From Saprospiraceae bacterium (GTDB lineage: Bacteria; Bacteroidota; Bacteroidia; Bacteroidales; JAIPBB01), in NCBI GenBank assembly GCA_021739805.1, contig JAIPBB010000001.1, positions 21,430 to 85,429 on the forward strand: a DNA stretch of 64,000 bases, given 5' to 3'. Of this stretch, positions 31,389 to 42,200 are shown one piece after another. A model generated the notes under the pieces. The model saw only the letters and a list, made by a program, of their open reading frames with translations. It did not search any database and was not told the origin of the DNA. The position numbers were made by a program, and so were the translations under genes. Position 1 is the first letter of the stretch. Each line of letters opens with the position of its first letter.

Positions 31389-32762
31389 ATGTTTATTTTA
31401 ATGGTCGTGATTTTTGTTCTTGGCTATACAGCGATAGCATTAGAACATCCTCTAAAAGTTGATAAAGCTGTTCCGGCTTTATTAATTGGAGTTTTAACCT
31501 GGACTGTTTTCATTCTTTCGGGAGAAAACATTCTTACAGTCTTTGAAAATTTCTCGGGAACGGTTAATGTGCAATGGACTACTTATTTGCATCATCACCC
31601 TGATGGAGATTTTATTGACTTTGTTTCTCACAATCAACTAATAGAGCATTTAGGCGATATTAGTGAAATACTATTTTTCCTTTTAGGTGCTATGACGATA
31701 GTTGAAATTGTTGATCAGCATCAAGGATTTAAGATTATTACTGATAAAATAAAAACGACTAATAAAGTTAAGCTTCTTTGGATTTTGAGTTTTATTACTT
31801 TCTTCATGTCAGCTGCTTTAGACAACCTGACTACTACAATCGTAATGGTTGCTCTGTTAAGAAAACTAATTGATGATAAAAAAGACCGTTGGTTTGTTGC
31901 AAGTATGATAATTCTTGCTGCTAATGCCGGTGGTGCCTGGTCTCCTATTGGTGATGTAACAACTATTATGTTATGGATAAAAGGTCAGATAACAACAATT
32001 CCTATTATAACCAATGTTTTTCTTCCAAGTTTGATTACAATGGTTATACCATTAACAATCTTATCCTTCACAATGAAAGGACATGATGTTAGCAGACCTG
32101 CTGACATCAATGATGAGGAAACTCCTCACATTTCACGACGTGTAAGTACATGGATATTGATTCAGGGAGTTGGTTCATTATTATTCGTTCCGGTTTTTAA
32201 AACTTTCACACATCTTCCACCTTATTTAGGTATGTTATTAGGTCTCGGATTACTATGGCTTGTTACAGAAGTTTTACATAAAACCCGCCATAAAGAAACT
32301 GAATCAAAACTTACTGTTGTGGGTATTTTAACACGAGTTGATGTTCCAACAATTTTATTCTTTTTAGGAATTTTATTGGCCGTTGCCAGTTTGCAATCTG
32401 CCGGTCATCTTACTTTACTAGCAGAATGGCTTGACAATGTAACTAATAAAAACGTTTATATTATTAACCTTGCAATTGGACTGCTTTCTTCAGTTGTTGA
32501 TAATGTGCCACTTGTTGCAGGAGCTATGGGCATGTATCCAATTGAACAAATTGGTACTTATGCTCAAAATGGTCAGTTCTGGCAATTATTAGCATATTGT
32601 GCCGGTACTGGTGGAAGTATTTTAATCATTGGCTCTGCTGCCGGTGTTGCCGCTATGGGAATGGAAAAGATAGACTTTATATGGTATATGAAAAAAATCA
32701 GTTTGCTTGCATTAGTCGGATACCTTGCAGGTGCAGGAGTATATTGGTTGATGTTTCATTAA
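31389..32762 (+). CDS. nhaD: Na+/H+ antiporter NhaD, copy 2
   Basis: 457 residues, very similar to copy 1 along its whole length, including the motifs LDNLTTTIVMVALL, NAGGAWSPIGDVTTIMLW and VVDNVPLVAGAMGMYP. Differences cluster in three places: the loop after the first two helices (NILTVFENFSGTVNVQWT versus NILAVFQDFAGYANVHWT), the central cytoplasmic linker (MKGHDVSRPADINDEE), and a shorter loop after GMYP. Membrane helices are nearly unchanged. It has its own promoter and terminator, so the copies may be used under different conditions. Tandem duplication followed by moderate divergence. Confidence 0.92.
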   Translation: MFILMVVIFVLGYTAIALEHPLKVDKAVPALLIGVLTWTVFILSGENILTVFENFSGTVNVQWTTYLHHHPDGDFIDFVSHNQLIEHLGDISEILFFLLGAMTIVEIVDQHQGFKIITDKIKTTNKVKLLWILSFITFFMSAALDNLTTTIVMVALLRKLIDDKKDRWFVASMIILAANAGGAWSPIGDVTTIMLWIKGQITTIPIITNVFLPSLITMVIPLTILSFTMKGHDVSRPADINDEETPHISRRVSTWILIQGVGSLLFVPVFKTFTHLPPYLGMLLGLGLLWLVTEVLHKTRHKETESKLTVVGILTRVDVPTILFFLGILLAVASLQSAGHLTLLAEWLDNVTNKNVYIINLAIGLLSSVVDNVPLVAGAMGMYPIEQIGTYAQNGQFWQLLAYCAGTGGSILIIGSAAGVAAMGMEKIDFIWYMKKISLLALVGYLAGAGVYWLMFH

Positions 32763-32780
32763 TCCCTAAATATTTTCAAA

Positions 32781-32813
32781 GAAAAGCGAGGATTTATTCT
32801 CGCTTTTCTTTTT
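32781..32813 (+). terminator. Terminator of nhaD copy 2
   Basis: GAAAAGCGAG / CTCGCTTTTC stem with an 8-nt loop, followed by TTTTT. Homologous to the hairpin after copy 1. Confidence 0.88.
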
Positions 32814-32819
32814 AGAACT

Positions 32820-33070
32820 TTAGTATGTTAGTAGTTAGCACTTTAGAATGTTAGTAGTTAGTACTTTAGAATGTTAGTATGTTAGAAATTAGAAAAGAAG
32901 TCTATAAAGATAGAACAATAGAACAATAGAACAATAGAACAATAGAACAATAGAACAATAGAACAATAGAACAATAGAACAATAGAACAATAGAACAATA
33001 GAACAATAGAACAATAGAACAATAGAACAATTTAACAATTTAACAATATAGCAATATAGCAATTTAACCA
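32820..33070. repeat. 8-bp tandem repeat TAGAACAA (15 perfect copies) with degenerate flanks
   Basis: Positions 32911-33030 are exactly 15 copies of TAGAACAA. Decayed copies follow (TTTAACAA twice, TATAGCAA twice, then TTTAACCA). Before it, 32820-32895 holds a looser repeat of TTAGTATGTTAGTAGTTAG-type words. The minus-strand ORF across it is only the repeat translated. It lies between the nhaD terminator and the promoter of the OstA-like gene, and its copy number is likely to vary. Confidence 0.92.
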
Positions 33071-33162
33071 TCCACAAATTTACTTTATCACAAGTTAACA
33101 ATCAATCTTACCTCAGTGAAGATTTATTCTCACAACAATTTCTTTTTCATCTCTACAATAAG

Positions 33163-33170
33163 TATTTTTG
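33163..33170 (+). promoter_or_regulatory. -7 box for the OstA-like gene
   Basis: TATTTTTG (TAnnTTTG) 21 nt before the start codon at 33191. Confidence 0.5.
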
Positions 33171-33190
33171 TTTTTCGTATTTAGTTAATC

Positions 33191-34732
33191 ATGAATCTCA
33201 GAAAAAATTTACATTACCGAAATTATTTACTAATTCTAGCCTTTATCCTTAGTGCCGGATTTTCAACCTATGCCCAATCAACCCTTGCAAAAAAAACCAC
33301 GAAAATTCAATTGGTTTCTGCTGACAAATTCACAAAAAGCTCAATAATAAATAAAGATGCTAAAAGGCTAATTGGAAATGTTGTTTTTGAACATGATGGG
33401 GCTATGTTATATTGCGATAGTGCTTATCTATACACAGAGTCAAACACAATGGATGCTTTTAGCAGAGTTCATATAAAAGCAAGCGATTCATTGGACATCT
33501 ATGGTGACAAACTAAATTATAATGGAGATACAAAACTTGCTGAACTTCAGAATAATGTTAGAATGGTTGACAACCAAATGACTCTTACTACAAATATTCT
33601 TCATTATGATATGAAAACCAAAGTGGGTAGCTATTTCACAGGCGGTAAAATTGTTGACATTAATAATAAACTTACAAGCGAAACCGGATATTATTATTCC
33701 GATTTTAAAGAGTTCTTTTTTAAAGACCACGTAGTCCTTACAAATCCTGAATATGTGATGTATTCCGACACACTTAAGTACCACACCGTTACAGAAGTTG
33801 CATATTTTTTTGGACCTACTGAAATTATTAGTGATGAAAATATTATTTATTGTGAAAACGGTTGGTACAATACTATCAGCAATATTTCTCAATACAATAA
33901 AAATGCTTATTTGACCAATAACAAACAAACTCTTTCAGGTGATAGTCTATATTATGATAGAATTAAGGGCATAGGTCGGGCTTTTAAAAATGTCGAAATT
34001 ATTGACTCCGTTCAAAATATTATTGTTCAAGGTCAGTTTGCACGACATATGGAAAAGGCAAAATATTCTGTCATTACAGATAGTACGCTTGCAATACTAA
34101 TTGATGAGGGTGACTCTCTTTTCCTTCATGCCGATACCTTGAAAGTTGTTTTTGACAGTTTAAATGAAACTAAGTTTTTATTCGCTTATAATAAGGTTAA
34201 GTTATTTCGTGAAGATGTCCAGGGAATGTGCGATTCCTTAGCTTATTGCGTCCGGGATTCAGTAATGAAAATGTTTGTTGAACCAATTTTATGGTCAGAA
34301 AAAAATCAGCTAACAGCTGAATATATGGAAATGGAAATGAAGGATAATAGAATCAAATCCATGAATTTATATAGGTCTGCATTTATAGTTGAGCAAGATG
34401 ATACCGCCAAATTCAACCAAATTAAAGGCAAAAAAATGAAAGGCAAATTCGCTGATAACGAACTTAAAAGAATATTGGTTAAAGGTAATGCTCAAACTAT
34501 TTATTTCGTTAGAGATGATTATAAAAAATTAGTCGGGGTTAACAAATCAGAATCTACAGATGTCACTATTTATTTAATAGAGAATGAAATTAGCTCTATG
34601 ACTTTTCTCGAATTACCCACTGAGGTTTTACACACACCAAATGAACTTTCTCCTAAAGAACTTCTTCTAAATGATTTTACATGGGAAGATGAAAAACGAC
34701 CAAAAAATAAGATGGATATTTTTAGGTGGTAG
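33191..34732 (+). CDS. OstA/LptA-like periplasmic protein
   Basis: 513 residues with an export signal (ending STYAQ at about 29). Successive beta-jellyroll repeats of the OstA type run from about 40 to 460: KRLIGNVVFEHDGAMLYCDSAYLY, AFSRVHIKASDSLDIYGDKLNY, ELQNNVRMVDNQMTLTTNIL, and so on. Members of this fold form the periplasmic bridge that carries lipopolysaccharide to the outer membrane (LptA, LptD N-terminus). In Bacteroidota this longer OstA-like protein is common. The predicted role is lipopolysaccharide transport, by family. It has its own promoter; a tandem repeat region follows. Confidence 0.82.
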   Translation: MNLRKNLHYRNYLLILAFILSAGFSTYAQSTLAKKTTKIQLVSADKFTKSSIINKDAKRLIGNVVFEHDGAMLYCDSAYLYTESNTMDAFSRVHIKASDSLDIYGDKLNYNGDTKLAELQNNVRMVDNQMTLTTNILHYDMKTKVGSYFTGGKIVDINNKLTSETGYYYSDFKEFFFKDHVVLTNPEYVMYSDTLKYHTVTEVAYFFGPTEIISDENIIYCENGWYNTISNISQYNKNAYLTNNKQTLSGDSLYYDRIKGIGRAFKNVEIIDSVQNIIVQGQFARHMEKAKYSVITDSTLAILIDEGDSLFLHADTLKVVFDSLNETKFLFAYNKVKLFREDVQGMCDSLAYCVRDSVMKMFVEPILWSEKNQLTAEYMEMEMKDNRIKSMNLYRSAFIVEQDDTAKFNQIKGKKMKGKFADNELKRILVKGNAQTIYFVRDDYKKLVGVNKSESTDVTIYLIENEISSMTFLELPTEVLHTPNELSPKELLLNDFTWEDEKRPKNKMDIFRW

Positions 34733-34739
34733 GTGGCGT

Positions 34740-34960
34740 TAGGTGTTCGGTAATCAGTAGGCAAATGAGAATGGGTGAGTGGGATAGCATGTGAGCATGT
34801 GAGCGTGTGAGCATGAGATGTGAGAGATGAGATGTGAGATGTAATTGAGTAACGAGAAACCAGTAACAAGAAACCAGTAACGAGAAACCAGTAACGAGAA
34901 ACCAGTAACGAGAAACCAGTAACGAGAAACCAATAACGAGAAACCAGTAACGAGCAATCC
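34740..34960. repeat. 14-bp tandem repeat GTAACGAGAAACCA (eight copies) with related words
   Basis: Copies start at 34849, 34863, 34877, 34891, 34905, 34919, 34933 and 34947; the second, seventh and last carry substitutions. Before it (34740-34848) are words such as GTTCGGTAATCAGTAG and repeated GTGAGCATGTGAGC. Three overlapping minus-strand ORFs here are repeat translation only (SRYWFLVTGF repeated in all three frames). The vocabulary resembles 21117-21290. Confidence 0.9.
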
Positions 34961-35019
34961 TCAATAAACACATTTCAACAATTAAATATCACTTTTAAAA
35001 GCTGTAATCAAGAAATTCA

Positions 35020-35027
35020 TATTTTTG
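35020..35027 (+). promoter_or_regulatory. -7 box for the DUF3108 gene
   Basis: TATTTTTG (TAnnTTTG), 44 nt upstream of the start codon. Confidence 0.5.
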
Positions 35028-35070
35028 GCTTGCTTTTTGAAATAGACCCTGCGTTCAAATAATAATAATC

Positions 35071-35883
35071 ATGAAGAAAATAATCCTAAGTCTCATTATA
35101 CTTATAATTGCTTCAACAGCTTTTTCACAGCAAGTCCGGAAAATAGAAAACACTGCATTTCAGCGAGGTGAATATTTAAAATACAGAGCCTACTACGATG
35201 CATGGGTTGCCAATATTAGTGCAGGAGAAGCGATTATGCAAATCACTAAAGAAGACAAAAAAATCTCAAATCGTAGCACCATGCACGTCGAAGGAATCGG
35301 CAGGTCGAAGGGTGCTTTCAACTGGTTTTTTAAGGTGTATGATAGATACGAAACCTATATTGACGAAGAAACCATTGCCCCATGGATGTATGTGAGAAGG
35401 GTTAATGAAGGAGGATATACTGCAAGCCAGGATGTTGTTTACAACCAATATAAAAAGCAGGCATATTTTAAAGACAATAGGCATAACAGAAGTGCAACTA
35501 TTGAAACACCTGAATATGTCCACGATATCATTTCAGCAGTTTACTACGCAAGGACAATTGATTATACAAATGCAAAAATTGATGATGAATATCCAATCCA
35601 GTTTATGTTTGATGACACTGTTTATACTACAAAAATTGTATATCTTGGAAAAGTTATTATTAAAACTTCCTTAGGAAAATTCAGGTGCTTAAAATTCAAA
35701 CCCATGGTTTTAACCGGAAATGTTTTTGATGACCCATATCCCATGCTGCTTTATGTAACAGATGATAAAAATCATATTCCAATTTTGGCTACAAGTAAAA
35801 TTCTTGTTGGAACTGTTAAATTAGAATTAGTTGAATTTAGTGGCTTAGCAAATCCGCTAAGTTCAAAAATAGAAAAGAAATAA
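35071..35883 (+). CDS. DUF3108 domain protein, periplasmic
   Basis: 270 residues with a signal peptide ending TAFSQ (20). The mature domain is the DUF3108 lipocalin-like beta-barrel: FQRGEYLKYRAYYDAWVANISAGEA at its start, then GRSKGAFNWFFKVYDRYETYID and a conserved end GKFRCLKFKPMVLTGNVFDD. Proteins of this family are common in the periplasm of Gram-negative bacteria, often near outer-membrane biogenesis genes, as here next to the OstA-like gene. The biochemical role is not established. It ends 8 bp before a strong terminator. Confidence 0.82.
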   Translation: MKKIILSLIILIIASTAFSQQVRKIENTAFQRGEYLKYRAYYDAWVANISAGEAIMQITKEDKKISNRSTMHVEGIGRSKGAFNWFFKVYDRYETYIDEETIAPWMYVRRVNEGGYTASQDVVYNQYKKQAYFKDNRHNRSATIETPEYVHDIISAVYYARTIDYTNAKIDDEYPIQFMFDDTVYTTKIVYLGKVIIKTSLGKFRCLKFKPMVLTGNVFDDPYPMLLYVTDDKNHIPILATSKILVGTVKLELVEFSGLANPLSSKIEKK

Positions 35884-35890
35884 TAAAACC

Positions 35891-35927
35891 AACCCTTCCA
35901 GAGATTTAAACTCTGGAAGGGTTTTTG
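35891..35927 (+). terminator. Terminator of the DUF3108 gene
   Basis: 13-bp perfect stem AACCCTTCCAGAG / CTCTGGAAGGGTT with a 7-nt loop, then TTTT. Confidence 0.92.
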
Positions 35928-36023
35928 CAAAAAAACATCCAAACACTATTTAATAAATTTGTAATTTTATTTGTGGAAATTTAAGCGAGTTTTCATCTCT
36001 TGTTTAAATTCAATTTTTAAAAT

Positions 36024-36179
36024 AATAATTTTCAGGAATGATGTTTTAAATAAGAAACTAACAAAAAATCAACATTTTACCCCGCCCTAAAGGGTGATGT
36101 TGATTTTCTTTCCACCCATTAGGGACGGGGAAAGGAAGAAAATCAATTTTAAATAAATTCATCATTCCTGAAAATTATT
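36024..36179. repeat. 156-bp imperfect palindrome with 20-bp perfect ends (MITE-like)
   Basis: The ends are exact inverted repeats of 20 bp (36024-36043 and 36160-36179), containing TTTTCAGGAATGATG and its complement. The interior is also partly inverted: CCCCGCCCTAA on the left against TTAGGGACGGGG on the right, and ATCAACAT against ATGTTGAT. No coding potential. No clear target duplication. It ends 22 bp before the macroglobulin start codon, so it could act as a mobile miniature element, a leader hairpin, or both. Confidence 0.8.
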
Positions 36180-36201
36180 TGAACTCTTTAATCTAACTAT
36201 T

Positions 36202-39200
36202 ATGAAAAACAAAATCTTAATTGCTCTTTTACTGATAATTGCAGTCTCATTTGCCGGAACCAGATTATACAATCCCAAAGAAATCAAAACCGAAACTAAA
36301 GCCGAATTAAAAGTCAATACAAAAACTCCATATAAAGAATTATGGTTTACGGTTGACTCTTTAATAAATATTGGACAGCCAAAAACAGCTTTGGAAGCAG
36401 TTATAGTGATTTATGAAAAAGCAAAAACCGAAAATAATTCTCCCGAATTTATAAAATCTGTTCTATATAAAATGAGATTAAAAGCTGCTTATGAAGAAAG
36501 TCATTTTGTGAAATCAATAGCTGAACTCGAAAATGAAATTAAGGCAACAAAAGGCTCACAAAAAGCAATCCTTCAATCTATTCTCGCTGAAACCTATTGG
36601 AATTATTATAATCAAAACTCATGGAAAATCCACCAAAGATCCGAAACAATAAACTTCGATAAAAAGGACATTGAAACATGGACAATCAAAGATTTGGTTA
36701 ATGCCACAGTCAAAAATTATAATTCATCACTCAAAAATGCCGTTGAACTACAGAAAATCTCTTTAAAAGATTTTGACCTGATAATTAATTCACAACAAAA
36801 TTCAAAAAAATATCGCCCTACACTTTATGATTTACTTGCACATCGAGCAATTGACTTTTTTACCAATACAGTTCCCGGAATTACCCGACCTGCAGATAAA
36901 TTCGATATTAACAGCGAAGATTATTTCCTTCCATGGCAGGATTTTGTTAAAATAAAAATCGATTCAAAAGACACAATGTCACTTGAATATTATGCTATTA
37001 GAATTCTTAAAGACCTAATGAAATTTCATGCTGAACAAAATGATGTTGCTCCTTTGGTTGATGTGGATTTAAAACGTTTGCAATTCGTGAAAAGCAAATC
37101 ATCAATTGAAATAAAAGATAGTTTGTATTTGAAAGCTTTATTAAGCCTATATGAAAAACACAAGGGATACTCAATTTCAACAGATGTAATTTTCAAAATC
37201 GCTGAGGAATACAAACAAAGAGGCGCAAAATACAATCGACTGCAATCAGATAAAAATCGCTGGGATTATAAAACTGCTAAAGAATATTGTGAGCTTGCCA
37301 TGAAAAACTTCCCTGAAAGTGATGGAGCAAACAATTGCGGAATTTTACTAAATCAAATTATAATTAGGCAAATTGGCTTTACAACCGAATATGTAAATGC
37401 TCCACAAAAGCCTTTCAGGGCTTCGGTTAGTTACAGAAATATTTCAGATGTTTATTTCAGAATAATTAAAATAGAAGCTGAAAATGATAGGGATTTAACT
37501 AATAAATATAGTGGTAAAAACTTAATCGATAAATACGTAAAATACGAACCGCTTAAAGCATGGTCAATTAAAGTGGAAAACGACGGGGATTTCCAGCAGC
37601 ATGTGGTTGAAATAAAAATGCCAGAACTCTCTTTAGGCTATTATGTTGTGCTTGCTTCCACTAACCCGGAATTCGAATATGCTAACGATTATGTTGCTTA
37701 TAACTCATTCTGGATTTCAAATATAAGTTATATCGACAAAAAGAATAAAGATAATTCTTACGATTTTTATGTTTTAGACAGACAATCAGGCGACGGAATG
37801 AAAAATGTTAAGATAAGCTCTCACATCCGAAAATATGATTATAATAAAAGGATTTATGAATATATCTTATCAAAAAACTATTTAAGCGATTCCGAAGGTC
37901 ATTTCAATATTCCGGCTTTTTATACCGGCGATTCAAAATATTTTTACCTTGATTTCAAAGATGGGAACGACCGTTTTATTACTCAAAACTATTTTTCACA
38001 ATACAGATATTATAAAGCTGAAATTCATACTTCTACCCGAACTCATTTCTTCACCGACAGGGCAATTTATCGTCCCGGGCAAACTGTTCATTTCAAAGGA
38101 ATAGTGCTGCAAAGCAGTGGTGAAAAAACCGAGATAAAAACAAATTTTAAAACAACTGTTTATTTCCGTGATTATAATAACCAGGAAATTGGAAAGCAAG
38201 TGCTTACCACAAACGAATATGGAACTTTTAGCGGCACTTTTACTACACCATCAAGCGGATTAACAGGATATATGACTATTAGAAATGAAAATGGTGCAGT
38301 TAGTATTTCGGTTGAAGAATATAAACGACCAAAATTTGAAGTTACCTACGAACCAATCAAAGGAAGCTATAAGCTTGGCGAAAAGCTTATAGTTAAAGGA
38401 AAAGCAAAAGCCTACGCCGGAAATAATATTGATGGCGCAAAAGTTAAATACCGTGTTGTGAGAACTGCAAGATTTCCTTATTGGGGTTATTGGTGGAGAG
38501 GCTATGCTCCTTCATCTCCTTCGCTGGAAATTAAAAACGGAGAAATGGAAACCGACGAAAACGGGGAATTTGATATTGAATTCACCGCCTTAGCTGACAA
38601 AAGCATTGCTAAAAATTACAAGCCTGTTTTTAATTATGAAGTAATTGCTGATGTTACTGACATTAATGGCGAAACTCACTCAGCTACAAAATATGTTTCA
38701 GTTGGATACACAGCTCTTATTCTTAACGTGAATCTTCCTGAAAAGCTTGATAAAACAAAAAAACATGATATTGAAATTAAAACCACCAACCTTAATGGCG
38801 AATTTGAACCCGCAAAAGGGGATGTTTTCATTTACAGACTTGAGCAGCCAATCCGCACTTTCAGAAACAGAATGTGGGCACAAGCTGATAAATTTTCAAT
38901 GACCCAGGAAGAATACTACAAAGCATTTCCAAACGATATTTATAAAGATGAAGACAATAAATACAACTGGAAAAAAAGTGCTAAAGTTTTTTCTTTTCAG
39001 TTTGATACTGAGAAAAGCAAAGAGCTTAACATTAGCGAGATTTTAGGTCTAAAAGCCGGACATTATGTTTTGGAAATTTCAGCAAAAGATAAATACGGGG
39101 AATTGATTGCAAATAAATCATATTTCTGTATGTATTCACCAGAAGCAAAACAAATTCCCGATTATTCGGTTGATTGGTTTTTGCCTTTAAAATCAAATGG

Positions 39201-42200
39201 AGAGCCGGGAGAAAAAATCATGTTCAACATCGGAACAAAAGAAAAAGGAGTTAAAGTTCTTTATGAAATTGAAAGCAAACAGGAGACTGTCCATCACGAA
39301 TGGATTAATCTTAGCGATGAGCAAAAGCTGATTTCAATTCCGATAAAAGAAGAGTACCGCGGAAACTTTGTTTATCATCTTGTTTTTATTAAAAACGGCA
39401 GAAAATATTATCACAAACAAGTTGTTACAGTTCCTTACACCAACAAAGAACTGGATATTGAATTTGAGACTTTTAGAGATAAACTACAACCCGGGCAGCA
39501 GGAAGAATGGAAAATTAAAATCAAAGGAAAGAAAGGCGAAAAAGTTGCCGCCGAAATGATGGCTGCCATGTATGATGCCTCTCTTGATGCTTTCAAAGCT
39601 AACAACTGGACTTTTAATCTTTACAACTCTTATTACTCAATGTTAAACTGGGGTTCTGATGGCTTTACCACAAGTTCAGGCAGAGTTCATACAAATATTC
39701 GATATAGCGGACAATATTTTAAATATAAAAGCTATGACCAGCTAAATTGGTTTGGATTTAATCCTTATGGTTATTATACTTATGGATGGGGAGGTGATGC
39801 AGGAGGAACTTTTGCTATTGAGATGGAAGAAGATGAAGTAATGATGGCACCTGCGAGAGAAGCCACAATGGCTAAAGCACCGGCAGGGAGGAAAGATAAA
39901 AGTGAAACAGTTATCCTTAATCTTGTTGATAATGACCAGCAAGTTGGAGATGTAGAAAAAAATTTACCTCCACCTACTGACGAACCAGAAAAACCCACTG
40001 ATTTTAGCGATGTAAAAATGCGTTCAAATTTTAATGAAACTGCATTCTTTTATCCTCAGCTTCAAACAGATGAAAACGGTGATGTAGTTATAAAATTTAC
40101 TGTTCCCGAATCATTAACCAAATGGAAAATCATGGGTTTTGCTCATACAAAGGATTTAATGTACGGACAAATTCGAAAAGAGCTTGTTACTCAAAAAGAC
40201 CTTATGATAATGCCAAATGCTCCAAGGTTTTTCCGTGAAAACGATAAAATTACTTTCACAGCAAAGATTTCTAATATTTCAGATGGTGACCTTGAAGGCG
40301 AAGCAAAACTTATGCTTTTTGATGCTACCACTATGAAACCAATTGATGAACTTGCTAAAAACAAAAATTTAGTTGTTGCCTTTTCGGCTAAAAAAGGACA
40401 AAGTGCTGCCGTTAGTTGGGATTTATCCATTCCAGAAGGAATTGGAGCTATAACTTATAAAATTGCCGCCAAGGCAGGAAATTTCACCGATGGGGAAGAA
40501 ATGGCAATTCCGGTTTTATCAAACAGAATGATGGTAACCGAATCTTTGCCTTTACCTGTAAAAGGAAATCAAACCAAAAACTACACTTTCGAGAAACTTG
40601 TAAATTCAGCTAGTTCAACAACTTTGAAAAATTACAAACTTACTCTTGAATACACTTCAAATCCTGCATGGTATGCAATTCAGGCACTCCCATATTTAAT
40701 GGAATATCCTTATGAATGTTCGGAGCAAACTTTTAGTCGTTATTATGCAAACAGCATTGCATCTCATATCGTAAATTCAAGTCCGAAAATCAAAGCTGTT
40801 TTCGATAGCTGGAAAAATCTTACTCCAGATGCTTTGCTTTCAAATCTTGAAAAAAATCAGGAATTAAAAGCTGTTTTGCTGGAAGAAACTCCATGGCTTT
40901 TACAAGGCAAAGATGAATCAGCACGTAAACGCAGAGTTGCTTTGCTTTTCGATCTGAATAAAATGTCGAATGAACTTGATCGAGCAATTGTTAAACTTCA
41001 AAAAGCTCAATCGTCTAATGGCGGATGGCCATGGTTTAAAGGCGGAGAAGAAAGCAGATATATAACTCAGCATATTGTTACAGGAATGGGGCATCTTGAC
41101 CATTTGGGAGTTACTGATGTAAAGAAAAACCCAAAGGTTTGGAATATGGTTAATAATGCAATTCTATATCTTGACGAGAGATTGAGAGAAGATTATGAAT
41201 ATATGTTAAAGCATTATCCACAAAATAAAGACAAGCAAAATATTGGTTCTACTCAAATTCAATATTTGTATGCAAGAAGTTATTTTAAAGATGATGTAAA
41301 ACTTCAAAAACGAAATCAGGAAGCATTTGATTATTATTTCGAACAAGGCAAAAAATACTGGTTAAGCCAAAGTAAATATATGCAGGGTATGCTTGCATTG
41401 GGTCTTCATCGTTATGGTGAAAAAGAAATTCCTGCTTTGATTATTAAATCTTTAAAAGAACATTCTTTAAGCTCTGAAGAAATGGGAATGTATTGGCGAA
41501 ACGACCAGGGATGGTATTGGTATCAGGCACCGATTGAAACCCAGGCATTGATGATTGAAGCATTTGATGAAGTTGCAAACGATAAAGAATCTGTTGAAGA
41601 AATGAAAGTCTGGCTTTTGAAACAAAAACAAACTACCGATTGGAAAACAACCAAAGCAACTGTTGAAGCTTGTTATGCACTTCTTCTTCGTGGAACTGAC
41701 CTTTTGGCAAGCGATAAACTGGTTGAAGTAAAACTCGGCAATCAAATCATTGACCCAAGGAAAATGGATAATGTGAAAGTTGAAGCCGGAACAGGCTATT
41801 TTAAAACTTCATGGTCGGGCGGAGATATTAAACCTGAAATGGGAAATGTTACCGTTACCAAAACCGATGATGGTGTTGCATGGGGAGCTTTATATTGGCA
41901 ATATTTTGAGCAGCTTGATAAAATCACAACTGCTAAAACTCCTTTGGAATTAAAGAAAAAACTCTTTGTTGAAAGAAATACTGCAAGCGGACCAGTGATT
42001 GAACCAGTTTCAGAAAAATCTATTTTAAAAGTTGGCGATAAAGTTAAAGTTCGTATTGAGTTAAGAGTTGACCGTGATATGGAATATGTTCACATGAAAG
42101 ATATGAGAGCATCTTCTTTTGAGCCGACTAATGTTATTTCATCTTACAAATGGCAAGGCGGTTTGGGCTATTATGAAAGCACTCGTGATGCAGCAACAAA

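Noticed and set aside
32889..33101. Minus-strand ORF of 70 codons with repeated leucine/isoleucine/tyrosine
   Set aside because: It is the 8-bp TAGAACAA array translated; all copies give the same peptide word and there is no start context.
34570..34973. Three overlapping minus-strand ORFs in different frames
   Set aside because: All three translate the 14-bp array into the same SRYWFLVTGF word; repeat artefact overlapping the end of the OstA-like gene.
39742..39998. Antisense ORFs inside the macroglobulin gene
   Set aside because: Shadows of the Met/Glu/Pro-rich linker, with no independent support.
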